Assembly: GCF_011045025.1 (NCBI RefSeq)
Contig: NZ_JAAKZX010000001.1
Span: 62,001-126,000 of the forward strand
DNA length: 64,000 nucleotides
Direction of reading: 5' to 3'
DNA from: Streptomyces ureilyticus
GTDB lineage: Bacteria > Actinomycetota > Actinomycetes > Streptomycetales > Streptomycetaceae
Shown here: piece after piece, positions 45,015 to 55,841 of the stretch
Layout: every line of letters begins with the position of its first letter
How positions within the stretch are numbered: position 1 is the stretch's first letter
The notes under the pieces: generated by a model
Seen by the model: the letters and a program-made list of their open reading frames with translations, nothing else
Databases searched by the model: none
What the model was told of the DNA's origin: nothing
Translations under genes and position numbers: made by a program

Positions 45015-46058
45015 CTACTCCCCCCTGAGGGGCTCCCCAACCTCGTACATGTGGCGCAGGGCCTCACGGTAGGAGTCGACGAGACCCGTCTCCGTGTAAG
45101 GGATACCCAACTCTCGGCAGTGGGCGCGCACCAGGGGCTGGGCCAGCCTCAGGTGCGGGCGCGGCATGCTCGGGAACAGGTGGTGCTCGATCTGGTAGTT
45201 GAGGCCGCCGAGGAACCAGTCGGTCAGAGCGCCGCCGCGAATGTTGCGGGAGGTGAGGACCTGGCGGCGCAAATGACCCCAGCGCTCGCCTTCGGGGTCG
45301 GGCATTTCCATGCCCTTGTGGTTCGGCGCGAAGGCCAGGCCCAGGTGGAGGCCGAAGAGTGCCTGGTGGAGTGCGGCGAAGGCGAGGGCCTGACCGATTG
45401 ACATGGAGGTGAGCAGCAGCGCCGCGTAGGCGGCGACGTGGACCACCAACAGGGAGCCTTCAACCATGCGCTCGCGGGGAGTCTGCCGGCGCAGGTCCCT
45501 GAAGCCGTGGATCTTCAGGGCGATGCCTTCGAGGAGGGTCAGCGGGAAGAACAGCCAGGCCTGGTTGCGGGTGAGCCAGCGGCGGAAGCCGGCCCGGCCG
45601 CTCGCCTGTTCGCTGGTGAACACCAGGACGTCGGCGGCGACGTCGGGGTCCTTGTCGATGTGGTTGGGGTTGGCGTGGTGGCGGTTGTGCTTCTCGTTCC
45701 ACCAGGAGTAGCTCATGCCCAGCAGCAGGTTGCCGTGGACGAGCCCGATCAGGCGGCTCACGGACCGGTTGGCGGTGATCTGGGAGTGGCCCGCGTCGTG
45801 ACCCATGAAGGCCGTCCGCGCGCAGAGGAGGGCGAGCAGGGGGGCCAGGAGAAGCACCCACCAGGAGTGGCCGATCAGGACGACGCCGACGGCGACAGCG
45901 GCCAGGGCAAGTGCGTTGACGGTGATGCCGAGCGCGTACCAGCCGTGTCTGCGGTCGAGGAGACCCTGGCCCTTGACGGTGCGCAGGAGCGGCGTGAACT
46001 CGCTTCCGACGGTAGCTCCGGGAGGATGTTCCGCGACGGCTGCGACGGTCTGGGTCAT
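45015..46058 (-). CDS. Membrane fatty-acid desaturase
   Basis: 347 residues from ATG 46,058 (GGAGACC upstream). The three histidine boxes HDAGH, HNRHHANPNH and QIEHH are all present, with four or more membrane helices between them. The QxxHH third box is typical of front-end or acyl-CoA/phospholipid desaturases. The enzyme inserts double bonds into membrane lipid acyl chains using iron and oxygen. An electron donor is not encoded nearby. Confidence 0.85.
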   Translation of the reverse strand: MTQTVAAVAEHPPGATVGSEFTPLLRTVKGQGLLDRRHGWYALGITVNALALAAVAVGVVLIGHSWWVLLLAPLLALLCARTAFMGHDAGHSQITANRSVSRLIGLVHGNLLLGMSYSWWNEKHNRHHANPNHIDKDPDVAADVLVFTSEQASGRAGFRRWLTRNQAWLFFPLTLLEGIALKIHGFRDLRRQTPRERMVEGSLLVVHVAAYAALLLTSMSIGQALAFAALHQALFGLHLGLAFAPNHKGMEMPDPEGERWGHLRRQVLTSRNIRGGALTDWFLGGLNYQIEHHLFPSMPRPHLRLAQPLVRAHCRELGIPYTETGLVDSYREALRHMYEVGEPLRGE

Positions 46059-46289
46059 GGTGGTGGTCTCCGGTCTCTTCGGAAAGGGGCTGACCTGAAG
46101 AAACGTACGGATCGGTGACCTTGGGCGACCATGGCGGCACCACCCGTGTCCGTCCTGGGGAATCCACCCGCCTTCAGGTGGACCTGACGACACCCCTCAG
46201 GAAAGTGACCCATGCCACACCTTTGCCGGGCTCTCGAATGCCCTTGGTGCTGTATTCTCGGCAACCTTGCCCTCCGGTAGTCAAATTTG

Positions 46290-46306
46290 AGGAATAAGCT
46301 ATTCCT
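46290..46306. promoter_or_regulatory. Palindrome AGGAATA-AGC-TATTCCT abutting a GTG start
   Basis: Perfect 7-base arms end directly at the GTG of the SNF2 gene, and a second palindrome TCAAATTTGA sits immediately upstream (46,281-46,290). The AT-rich patch in GC-rich DNA could be an operator or a structured leader that hides the start. Confidence 0.45.
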
Positions 46307-49171
46307 GTGCTGAGGATTCCCGCGGCGACTCCCTCCGAGCTCTCCGAACTGGCCCGCTGCTGTGCCGTGTTCGTGCCCGCCGAACCAGCCCGCACCGGCG
46401 GCGTCGCGTTCTGGCACCCCGACGGCGACCGCCCTCCTGTCGTTGGATCAGGCTCCGTCGAGGAGCTGACGGTCGTCCTGCCCGGCGACGACGGCGTCGA
46501 GCTGGTGACCGTGCCTGCCGTGCTACTGCCGGTACGAGCCGCGCTGCCGGTCCTCACGCGCGCGCGTGCCGCCGCGCACGCGCACAGGGCAGCCGCCTTC
46601 TGGGGCGCGGCGGCCGTTCTCGCGCTTCAACTGGCCGCGCGCGGACTCCTCTTGCCCGGCCTGAGCGCCGCAGACCATGACGCGTGGCGTGTCGGTCCAC
46701 TGCGCGCGGAGGACGTGGAACGGATCCGCGAGCTCGCCGCCGCGATGCCGCCGCACGCGCATGCGGTGCCGGTCGACGACACCGAGCCGCTGCGTCTGCC
46801 CGATCCGGAGCGGCTGGTGCGTGCCTTCCTCGACGCGGTTGCCGACACGCTCCCCCGGTCCGCCGCGGCGCCGCTCGCAACGGGCGGTGCGGCCTTCGCG
46901 GCGCCCGCACCGCAGCACATCCCCGAGCAGCGCGCCTGGGCCGCCGATGTCGCCGCGGGGCACGACGCGGGCGTACGGATCTCGCTGCGCATCGAGGTTC
47001 CGGGCCTGGACTCGGCCATGGCGGACGAGCCACGGCTGCCCTTCCGCGCGGTCCTCCAGCTGCACAGTGTGAGCGACCCGGCTCTGATCGCGGACGCCGC
47101 CGAAGTATGGGCCGACGCGGGCGCGTCGGGTCCTGCCTTCGGTCCGCGCGCGCGTCTGGACGCCCTGCTCGCCCTGCGCCGGGCCGCGCGGGCCTGGGCC
47201 CCGCTCACGCCGTTGTTGTCGGCGGCCGTGCCCGACGCGATCGAACTCGCCGACGAGGAGGTCACCGAACTCCTCGGCGATGGTGCGCGGGCCCTCGCGG
47301 CTGCCGGGGTGGAGGTGCACTGGCCCAAGGAGCTGGCGCGCAAGCTGACGGCCCGCGCGGTCATCGGGCCCCCGGATGACGAACAGGGCCCGGGGCGGCT
47401 GTCGTCGGACGTGCCGTCGTTCCTGTCGGCCGACGCACTGCTCGCCTTCAACTGGTCGTTCGCGCTGGGTGATCAGCCGCTGACGCGGCAGGAGCTGGAC
47501 CGGCTCGCCGAGGCGAACCGCCCCATGGTGCGGCTGCGCGATCAGTGGGTCCTCGTCGACCCGCAGGAGGTGCACCGCGCCCGTGCGCAGCAGGACCGCA
47601 AGGTCACCCCCATCGACGCGCTGAGCGCCGCTCTGACGGGCTCCACGGAGGTCGACGGCCGCCAGGTCGACGTCCGGCCCACGGGGTGGCTGGCGACGCT
47701 GCGCGAGCGGCTCGCGGACCCTGAGGGGCAGGAGCCGGTCGGTCAGCCCGCCGCGCTCACCGCCACCCTGCGGGACTACCAGCTGCGGGGCCTCAACTGG
47801 CTGGCCCGGATGACCTCGTTGGGGCTGGGCGGCTGCCTGGCCGACGACATGGGCCTGGGCAAGACGATCACGCTGATCGCCCTGCATCTGCACCGGCAGA
47901 GCGACGAGTCGGCGGCGGGTCCCACTCTCGTCGTCTGCCCGACGTCCCTGATGGGCAACTGGCAGCGCGAGATCGAGAAGTTCGCACCGGGCACCCCGGT
48001 GCGCCGTTTTCACGGGCCGCGACGGAGCCTGGAGGACCTGGCCGACGGTGAGTTCGTCCTCACGACGTACGGCACGATGCGGCTCGACGCCGAGCAGCTG
48101 GCCGGGGCGTCGTGGGGCATGGTCGTCGCGGACGAGGCGCAGCACGTGAAGAACCCGTACTCGGACACGGCACGCCGGCTGCGGACGATCGGTGCACGCG
48201 CGCGCGTGGCGCTCACCGGGACTCCGGTGGAGAACAATCTCTCCGAGCTGTGGGCGATTCTCGACTGGACGACTCCGGGACTGCTCGGCAGGCTCGGCAC
48301 GTTCCGCACCCGGTACGCGCAGGACGTCGAGGGCGGGCAGGATCCCGGCGCGGCGGATCGGCTCGCCCAGATCGTACGGCCGTTCCTGCTGCGCCGCCGC
48401 AAGTCGGACCCGGGCATCGCGCCCGAGTTGCCGCCGAAGACCGAGACCGACCGTGCCGTGTCGCTCACCAAGGAGCAGGCAGGCCTCTACGAGGCGGTGG
48501 TCCGCGAGACTCTGGCGGAGATTTCGGGCGCCGACAGCATGGCGCGGCGCGGCTTGATCGTGAAGCTGCTGACCGGGTTGAAGCAGGTCTGCAATCACCC
48601 GGCACAGTTCCTCAAGGAGGACGGTCCGAAGATCGCGGGCCGCTCCGGAAAGCTGGAACTGCTGGACGAACTGCTCGGCACCATCCTCTCCGAGGGAGCG
48701 AGTGTTCTGGTCTTCACCCAGTACGTACGGATGGCGCGGCTGATCGAACGCCACTTGTCGGCGCGCGGGGTTTCCTCTCAGTTCCTGCACGGTGGCACGC
48801 CCGTCGCCGAGCGGGAGGCCATGGTGCAGCGCTTCCAGGAGGGCGAAGTGCCGGTCTTCTTGTTGTCGCTGAAGGCCGCGGGCACGGGTCTGAACCTGAC
48901 GCGTGCCGAGCATGTCGTGCACTACGACCGCTGGTGGAACCCTGCCGTCGAGGCACAGGCCACCGACCGCGCGTACCGCATCGGGCAGACCCAGCCGGTG
49001 CAGGTGCACCGGCTGATCGCGGAGGGCACGATCGAGGACCGGATCGCGGACATGCTGGCGCGCAAGCGGGAGTTGGCGGACTCGGTGCTCGGCGCCGGGG
49101 AGTCGGCGCTCACCGAACTGACCGACACCGAACTGGCCGACCTGGTGGAGCTGCGAGGAGGCGCCCGATGA
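46307..49171 (+). CDS. SNF2-family DEAD/DEAH helicase
   Basis: 954 residues. The N-terminal half is the SNF2-helicase-associated region of bacterial Swi2/Snf2 proteins. The ATPase core is LADDMGLGKTI (Walker A, near 520), VVADEAQHVKN, ALTGTPVENNLSELW, HYDRWWNPAVEAQATDRAYRIGQ and VHRLIAEGTIEDRI. The likely role is DNA/RNA-polymerase remodelling, as with RapA-like proteins. The stop overlaps the SWIM-protein start (ATGA). Confidence 0.9.
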   Translation: MLRIPAATPSELSELARCCAVFVPAEPARTGGVAFWHPDGDRPPVVGSGSVEELTVVLPGDDGVELVTVPAVLLPVRAALPVLTRARAAAHAHRAAAFWGAAAVLALQLAARGLLLPGLSAADHDAWRVGPLRAEDVERIRELAAAMPPHAHAVPVDDTEPLRLPDPERLVRAFLDAVADTLPRSAAAPLATGGAAFAAPAPQHIPEQRAWAADVAAGHDAGVRISLRIEVPGLDSAMADEPRLPFRAVLQLHSVSDPALIADAAEVWADAGASGPAFGPRARLDALLALRRAARAWAPLTPLLSAAVPDAIELADEEVTELLGDGARALAAAGVEVHWPKELARKLTARAVIGPPDDEQGPGRLSSDVPSFLSADALLAFNWSFALGDQPLTRQELDRLAEANRPMVRLRDQWVLVDPQEVHRARAQQDRKVTPIDALSAALTGSTEVDGRQVDVRPTGWLATLRERLADPEGQEPVGQPAALTATLRDYQLRGLNWLARMTSLGLGGCLADDMGLGKTITLIALHLHRQSDESAAGPTLVVCPTSLMGNWQREIEKFAPGTPVRRFHGPRRSLEDLADGEFVLTTYGTMRLDAEQLAGASWGMVVADEAQHVKNPYSDTARRLRTIGARARVALTGTPVENNLSELWAILDWTTPGLLGRLGTFRTRYAQDVEGGQDPGAADRLAQIVRPFLLRRRKSDPGIAPELPPKTETDRAVSLTKEQAGLYEAVVRETLAEISGADSMARRGLIVKLLTGLKQVCNHPAQFLKEDGPKIAGRSGKLELLDELLGTILSEGASVLVFTQYVRMARLIERHLSARGVSSQFLHGGTPVAEREAMVQRFQEGEVPVFLLSLKAAGTGLNLTRAEHVVHYDRWWNPAVEAQATDRAYRIGQTQPVQVHRLIAEGTIEDRIADMLARKRELADSVLGAGESALTELTDTELADLVELRGGAR

Positions 49172-50445
49172 GCGATCCGTACGAAGACAGCCCGGAGCGC
49201 ACCTTCGCCGCGCTGCCGCCCGCGCGCGGGCGGGGCTTCGCGCAGACATGGTGGGGGCAGGCCTGGCTGAAGGCGCTGGAGGACGCGGCTCTGGACTCGG
49301 AGCAGGTGAGGACGGGCCGCCGGCTCGCGCGCGTGGGAGCCGTGGGAGCCGTGTCGGTGCGTCCCGGGCGCATCACCGCGGTGGTCCAGGACCGCGACCG
49401 AACCGCGCATCGCGCCGATGTCCTGCTCCAGCAGCTGTCCGAGGACCAGTGGGACCGTTTCCTGGACATGGCTGTGGAACGGGCCGGGCACATCGCGGCG
49501 CTGCTCGACCGTGAGATGCCACCGCATCTGGTCGAGGACGCGGCGACCGCCGGCGTCGAACTCCTGCCGGGACTTGGCGATCTGGAGCCTGAGTGCGACT
49601 GTGATGCCTGGGACCACTGTGGTCACACGGCGGCGCTGTGCTACCAGATGGCGCGGCTGCTGGACCAGGACCCGTTCGTGCTGCTGTTGATGCGCGGCCG
49701 GGGAGAGCGTGAGCTGCTGGACGAGTTGCAGGTGCGCAGCGGTCCCCAGGCCGAAGCCGTCCCCGTGCGGGATGAGCCGTCCGAGGGCGTGGACGCCGCT
49801 GAGGCGTACGCGGCGGCGGACATCCTGCCGCCGCTGCCAGACGCGCCTGTGCTGCCCGGAGATCCGGGACAGCCGCCTTCGCTGGACACGGAGACAGCAC
49901 CCGCACCCGGCGTCGACCCGACCGCCCTGGCGTTCCTGGCGACGCAGACTGCTCGCGAGGCCCACCGGCTGCTCGCCGAGGCGCTCCGGCCCGATCATGA
50001 AGCGCATCCCGTGGAAGCGGAGTTGACGGTCACACAGGATGCCGTGCGGCTGGCCGTGGGCGCCGCGGAGTTCCCTGAGTCCACGGTGGCCGCTCGGCTC
50101 GGCGAAGGGTCGGGCCGCGACCGTGAGGGGCTGGAGCTCGGCGTCCGCGCCTGGGAGTACGGGGGTGTGGCCGCCCTCGACGTGCTCGAGACCGAGTGGA
50201 CGGTGGAGGCGGAAACACTCGCACGCGCGCGTGCCGCCCTCGAGTCGGCCTGGGAGGACGACGAGCGGCCGCGACTGCGCGCGTCCCGCAATCGCTGGAC
50301 GGTCGACGGTGGGCGGGCGCAACTGCGACTGGGGCTCGACGGCCGCTGGTGGCCGTATCGCCAGGAACGGGGACGATGGGCTCCCGTGGGGCCGGCCACG
50401 CAGGATCCGGCGACTGCCCTCGCCCTGGCGGAGGGCCGCGAATGA
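49168..50445 (+). CDS. SWIM zinc-finger protein paired with the SNF2 helicase
   Basis: 425 residues. The SWIM motif CDCDAWDHCGH (CxCx5-CxH type) is near residues 149-159, after an N-terminal region with TFAALPPARGRGFAQTWWGQAWLKALE. SWIM proteins bind nucleic acid or protein. Adjacent SNF2 and SWIM genes recur in actinobacteria and probably act together. ATG 49,168 is chosen because of its overlap with the helicase stop. Confidence 0.85.
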   Translation: MSDPYEDSPERTFAALPPARGRGFAQTWWGQAWLKALEDAALDSEQVRTGRRLARVGAVGAVSVRPGRITAVVQDRDRTAHRADVLLQQLSEDQWDRFLDMAVERAGHIAALLDREMPPHLVEDAATAGVELLPGLGDLEPECDCDAWDHCGHTAALCYQMARLLDQDPFVLLLMRGRGERELLDELQVRSGPQAEAVPVRDEPSEGVDAAEAYAAADILPPLPDAPVLPGDPGQPPSLDTETAPAPGVDPTALAFLATQTAREAHRLLAEALRPDHEAHPVEAELTVTQDAVRLAVGAAEFPESTVAARLGEGSGRDREGLELGVRAWEYGGVAALDVLETEWTVEAETLARARAALESAWEDDERPRLRASRNRWTVDGGRAQLRLGLDGRWWPYRQERGRWAPVGPATQDPATALALAEGRE

Positions 50446-50564
50446 TCCCAACACCGCCCAGCGGATGAGTGGTTGACGCTCCGCGTTCACGTGGCGGTCG
50501 TACGGCGTTCGATGCGGGGGCGAAATCTGGCCACTGTCCACGCACCCGTGCCCCAGGAGGCCCG

Positions 50565-51911
50565 ATGTCCCCGCACGCCGTCCGTCGGCGCCACGTCCAC
50601 CGTTCCGTCGCCGCCGGCGTGCCGCTCGCCCTGCTGGCCACCCTCGTGGCGTCCGGCACGGCTGTCGGCACCCCCTCCGGGGACGCGCGGGTCACACGCA
50701 CCGCGACGCTCGGCGACATCCCGCTCGGCGGGTTCAGCAACGCGCTGCTGCCGGGCACCGTGGACGACGACCGCGGTGTGGACCTCGGCGGTATCGGCAG
50801 CGACATCTACCCGGCGGGCCGCATGGGCGAGTTCTGGACGGTCACCGATCGCGGCCCCAATGGCCAGATCACGGTGGACGGCAAGAAGCGCCGTACGTTC
50901 CCCGTGCCCGGCTTCGATCCGGCCATCGTGAAGATCCGCGTGTCCGGGAGCACCGTGAAGGTGCTGGACGCGATCCCGGTCACGACCTCCTCCGGGAAGT
51001 CCGTCACAGGTCTGTCCAACCAGAAGGGGCGCGACGAAGCGCCGTACTCGTACGACGCGAAGACGCCGCTCTCGTACAACCCGAACGGTGTGGACACCGA
51101 GGGCATCGTGCGTGCCAAGGACGGCAGCTTCTGGCTCGCTGACGAGTACGGGCCCTCACTGGTTCACGTCTCCGCGCGCGGGAAGGTGCTCACCCGCTAT
51201 GTGCCGAAGGGGCTGAACCTGACCGGCACGGACTACCCGGTCGTCGAGGCACTGCCCTCGATCCTGCTGCACCGAAAGGTCAACCGGGGCTTCGAAGGGC
51301 TCGCCCAACTCCCGGGCGGGGACCTGGTGATGGCCATGCAGAGCCCGCTGTCCGTGCCGGATCAGGACGCGGGTGAGGCGTCGCTCACGACACGCCTGCT
51401 GCGCTTCTCGCCGAAGAAGCGGGCGGTCACGGCCGAGTACGCGTACCGCTTCGACCCGGTGAGCGTGGTCGACCCTGGCGAGGAAGACACATCGGAGCTG
51501 AAGATCTCCTCCGTGGTGGCCGTCGGCCGTGACCGGCTGCTCGTCGAGGAGCGCACCGACAAGGCGGCCAGGTTGCAGGTCGTGAGGCTGAGCCGGGGCG
51601 CGGACATCCTCGGTGACAAGTGGGACGACGCCACCACGTCCCCGACTCTGGAGCAGCTGGACGATCCGGCCGTCTCCGGTGTTCCGGTGCTGCGCAAGCG
51701 CCTCGTCGTCGACCTCGGCAAGGTCGAGGGGCTGCCCGGGAAGATCGAGGGCATCGCGCGCGTGGATCACGACACGCTCGCTGTCATCAACGACAACGAC
51801 TTCGGGATGACGGACGGCGAGGGCGCGTTCGACGACCAGGGACGCCTGGTGGACAGCAAGGTCGAGACGACGGTGACGTACGTGCGGCTGCCTCGCGGAA
51901 GCGGGATCTGA
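50565..51911 (+). CDS. Secreted phytase-like esterase domain protein
   Basis: 448 residues from ATG 50,565 (CAGGAGG upstream). A signal peptide (about 1-36, LALLATLVASGTAVG) is followed by a beta-propeller-like esterase-like-activity-of-phytase domain: GGIGSDIYPAGRMGEFWTVTDRGPNG, DTEGIVRAKDGSFWLADEYGPSLVHVS, NRGFEGLAQLPGG and KIEGIARVDHDTLAVINDNDFG. It is probably an extracellular phosphodiesterase or phosphatase. Confidence 0.83.
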   Translation: MSPHAVRRRHVHRSVAAGVPLALLATLVASGTAVGTPSGDARVTRTATLGDIPLGGFSNALLPGTVDDDRGVDLGGIGSDIYPAGRMGEFWTVTDRGPNGQITVDGKKRRTFPVPGFDPAIVKIRVSGSTVKVLDAIPVTTSSGKSVTGLSNQKGRDEAPYSYDAKTPLSYNPNGVDTEGIVRAKDGSFWLADEYGPSLVHVSARGKVLTRYVPKGLNLTGTDYPVVEALPSILLHRKVNRGFEGLAQLPGGDLVMAMQSPLSVPDQDAGEASLTTRLLRFSPKKRAVTAEYAYRFDPVSVVDPGEEDTSELKISSVVAVGRDRLLVEERTDKAARLQVVRLSRGADILGDKWDDATTSPTLEQLDDPAVSGVPVLRKRLVVDLGKVEGLPGKIEGIARVDHDTLAVINDNDFGMTDGEGAFDDQGRLVDSKVETTVTYVRLPRGSGI

Positions 51912-51937
51912 GCGCCCGGCTCGCGTTTTCATCCGGT

Positions 51938-51975
51938 ACGCGCGCGTGGCTGACGTTTTTGCGCCACGCGCGCGT
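51938..51975. terminator. Bidirectional terminator between convergent genes
   Basis: A perfect 13-base stem ACGCGCGCGTGGC / GCCACGCGCGCGT with a 12-base loop, between the esterase stop and the leftward septum-formation-like gene. Confidence 0.8.
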
Positions 51976-51978
51976 GGT

Positions 51979-52857
51979 TCACGTCAGCGGCTTGGTGAGT
52001 TTGCCGTTCCCACCGGGGTCCGCGGCCAGGCTGCACGCGACGTTGTCGATGCCGAGCTTGAAGCCGGTGGAGTCCGGATACTGCACCAGGGTGCCGCGCA
52101 CAGTCCCGGCCGGCTGCTTGACCGCCTTGTCCTGCAGAGGTTTCTCGCACAGGTCCGTTGCCGCCTTCTTGAGGGCGGCATCGGTCGAGTAAGTGCCTGT
52201 CAGCTCGGTCACCTTGACGACTTCGGCGTCATGCGCCGTACGGCACGACCGCTTCGCGGCCTGGCCGGGCTTGCTGTTGTCGACGTTGAAGCAGTCACCG
52301 GCCTTCAGCATGTAGTACGGCACTTCATTGCCCGCGGGAGTCGGGAGCAGCGACTCCAGGTCGGTGGGCAGGCCGCTGGGCAGGTCACTCGGCAGATCGG
52401 GCACTCCGGAGGGCAGGGAGGGCAGTTCGCTGGGCAGCTCAGAGGGGATGCTCAGTGACGGCGTGGGCGTACCCCTGGTGGTGTCGCTGCTCCCCGCAGG
52501 CGACTGCTTGCCCGACGAGCCCTCGTCGCTGGTGGCCACCAGCACCACTGCGGCGACGGCCCCGATCGCCACGATCACGGCCAGCACGATGAAGAGCACG
52601 TTGCGGCGCCCTCCCGGACCGGCGCCGGGTGGGCCAGGGGGCGGCGGCGGTTGCTGCCAGTCCCCGCCGCCCTGCCATGGCGGACCACCGCCTCCGGTCG
52701 GCGGCCCATAGCCTCCAGGGGGCGGACCGTAACCCCCGGAAGGCGGGCCGTAGCCCTCGGGAGGTGGCCCGAAGCCTTCGGGCAGCGGACCGAAGCCGCC
52801 GTTGCCCGGAGGCGGTGTGTCGTCCGGCGGCTGGGGCGGTAAGGGCGGCGTGGCCAT
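51979..52857 (-). CDS. Proline-rich single-pass septum-formation-like protein
   Basis: 292 residues. The N-terminal cytoplasmic part is rich in Pro/Gly/Tyr repeats (GYGPPxGGYGPP). A membrane helix at about 86-107 (VLFIVLAVIVAIGAVAAVVLV) follows, then a Ser/Pro linker with repeated LPSxLPS units and a C-terminal extracellular domain with LKAGDCFNVDNS and CRTAHDAEVVKV, resembling the DUF4190/septum-formation family. Two cysteine pairs may form disulfides. The function is unknown. Confidence 0.72.
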   Translation of the reverse strand: MATPPLPPQPPDDTPPPGNGGFGPLPEGFGPPPEGYGPPSGGYGPPPGGYGPPTGGGGPPWQGGGDWQQPPPPPGPPGAGPGGRRNVLFIVLAVIVAIGAVAAVVLVATSDEGSSGKQSPAGSSDTTRGTPTPSLSIPSELPSELPSLPSGVPDLPSDLPSGLPTDLESLLPTPAGNEVPYYMLKAGDCFNVDNSKPGQAAKRSCRTAHDAEVVKVTELTGTYSTDAALKKAATDLCEKPLQDKAVKQPAGTVRGTLVQYPDSTGFKLGIDNVACSLAADPGGNGKLTKPLT

Positions 52858-52980
52858 ACCGTCAAGGCTCGCCTCGAACCGGTCATCAGGCGACCCCTGC
52901 GCGGAACTTGATACGGACTCATGGCATGGATCGCATGATTCCGCGGAATTCCGCGCAGAGCCTCACCAGGAGAGGGCGGA

Positions 52981-54312
<1,332 letters not shown>

Positions 54313-55758
54313 ATGTCAGCAGCCGAGGGTCCGCTCGTCGTCGGCGTGGACACGTCCACCCAGTCCACCAAAGCGCTGGTCGTGGACGCGGCCACCGGAG
54401 AGGTGGTGGCGAGCGGACAGGCACCGCACACCGTCTCCTCTGGAGCGGGCCGTGAAAGTGATCCGCGGCAGTGGTGGGAGGCGCTGCGCGAGGCGCTGCA
54501 CCAGTGCGGCGACGCGGCGCACGAGGCCGCGGCGGTGTCCGTGGGCGGCCAGCAGCACGGGCTCGTCACGCTGGACGCCCAGGGAGACCCGGTGCGCCCT
54601 GCCCTGCTGTGGAACGACGTGCGCTCGGCCCCACAGGCCCGGCGCCTGGTGGACGAACTGGGTGGCCCGAAGGCCTGGGCCGAGCGCACAGGGAGTGTGC
54701 CGGGCCCTTCCTTCACGGTCACGAAGTGGGCCTGGCTCGCCGAGAACGAGCCCGAGGCGATCCGCGCGACCGCGGCCGTGCGGCTGCCCCACGACTACCT
54801 CACCGAGCGCCTCACGGGACTGGGCACGACCGACCGGGGCGATGCGTCCGGTACGGGCTGGTGGGCGTCCGGGACCGAGACGTACGACGAGGAGGTCCTT
54901 CGCCACGTGGGCCTCGACCCGGCGCTGCTGCCCCGGGTGGTCCGGCCCGGCGAGGTGGTCGGAACCGTGCGCGACAGCGGCGACCTGCCCTTCTCCAAGG
55001 GCACGCTGGTCGCTCCGGGCACCGGGGACAACGCCGCCGCCGCACTCGGGCTCGGGCTGCGCCCGGGCACCGCGGTGCTCAGCCTCGGCACGTCCGGAAC
55101 GGTGTACGCGGTCTCGACGCGCCGCCCCACCGATCCGACCGGGACCGTGGCCGGCTTCGCCGACGCGCGTGGCGACTGGCTGCCGCTGGCCTGCACCCTC
55201 AACTGCACGCTCGCCGTGGACCGCGTCGCCACCTTGCTGGGCATCGACCGCCAGGCCGTCGAGCCGGGCACGAGCGTGACCCTGCTCCCCTACCTGGACG
55301 GCGAGCGGACCCCCGACCTGCCGCACGCCTCAGGGCTGCTGCACGGACTGCGCCACGACACGACACCCGGGCAGCTGCTGCAGGCCGCGTACGACGGCGC
55401 CGTCCACTCGCTGCTCGGCGCTCTCGACCTGGTGCTCGACGCGGACGCGGACCGCTCGGCTCCCATCCTGCTCATCGGCGGGGGCGCGCGCGGAACGGCC
55501 TGGCAGCAGACCGTACGCCGCCTGTCGGGACGCCCCGTTCAAGTACCCGAAGCCAAGGAACTGGTCGCCCTCGGCGCCGCCGCGCAGGCCGCGGGCGTAC
55601 TGACCGGCGAGGACCCGGCGGCGGTGGCCCGGCGCTGGGACACCGCGCGCGGACCGGTACTCGAGGCGGTGGAGCGTGACGAAGAGGCACTGGCGCGCAT
55701 CGCGGGGGTACTCTCCGACGCGGCCCCGCTGCTGGAGCGCCAACCGGATCAGCGCTGA
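54313..55758 (+). CDS. xylB: Xylulokinase
   Basis: 481 residues of the FGGY kinase family from ATG 54,313 (GGGAGAG upstream). Visible segments are VVGVDTSTQSTKALVVD (N-terminal phosphate loop), VSVGGQQHGLV, RPALLWNDVR, TGDNAAAALGLGL and GGGARGTAWQQTVRRL. It phosphorylates D-xylulose to xylulose 5-phosphate for the pentose phosphate pathway. Confidence 0.94.
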   Translation: MSAAEGPLVVGVDTSTQSTKALVVDAATGEVVASGQAPHTVSSGAGRESDPRQWWEALREALHQCGDAAHEAAAVSVGGQQHGLVTLDAQGDPVRPALLWNDVRSAPQARRLVDELGGPKAWAERTGSVPGPSFTVTKWAWLAENEPEAIRATAAVRLPHDYLTERLTGLGTTDRGDASGTGWWASGTETYDEEVLRHVGLDPALLPRVVRPGEVVGTVRDSGDLPFSKGTLVAPGTGDNAAAALGLGLRPGTAVLSLGTSGTVYAVSTRRPTDPTGTVAGFADARGDWLPLACTLNCTLAVDRVATLLGIDRQAVEPGTSVTLLPYLDGERTPDLPHASGLLHGLRHDTTPGQLLQAAYDGAVHSLLGALDLVLDADADRSAPILLIGGGARGTAWQQTVRRLSGRPVQVPEAKELVALGAAAQAAGVLTGEDPAAVARRWDTARGPVLEAVERDEEALARIAGVLSDAAPLLERQPDQR

Positions 55759-55771
55759 CGAGACCCACTTC

Positions 55772-55789
55772 TGCGGGCCTCGGCCCGCA
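55772..55789. terminator. Small hairpin between xylB and the ROK gene
   Basis: TGCGGGC-CTCG-GCCCGCA, a perfect 7-base stem with a tetraloop, 14 bases after the xylB stop. It may reduce read-through into the regulator. Confidence 0.5.
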
Positions 55790-55841
55790 CTGACCAGGAC
55801 AGCCCTGACAGGGGCCGGCCGGACGAGGGACTGACGGAGGC

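Noticed and set aside
46523-49249. Minus-strand open frame of 908 codons opposite the SNF2 gene
   Set aside because: The SNF2 frame has all helicase motifs; the antisense frame has none.
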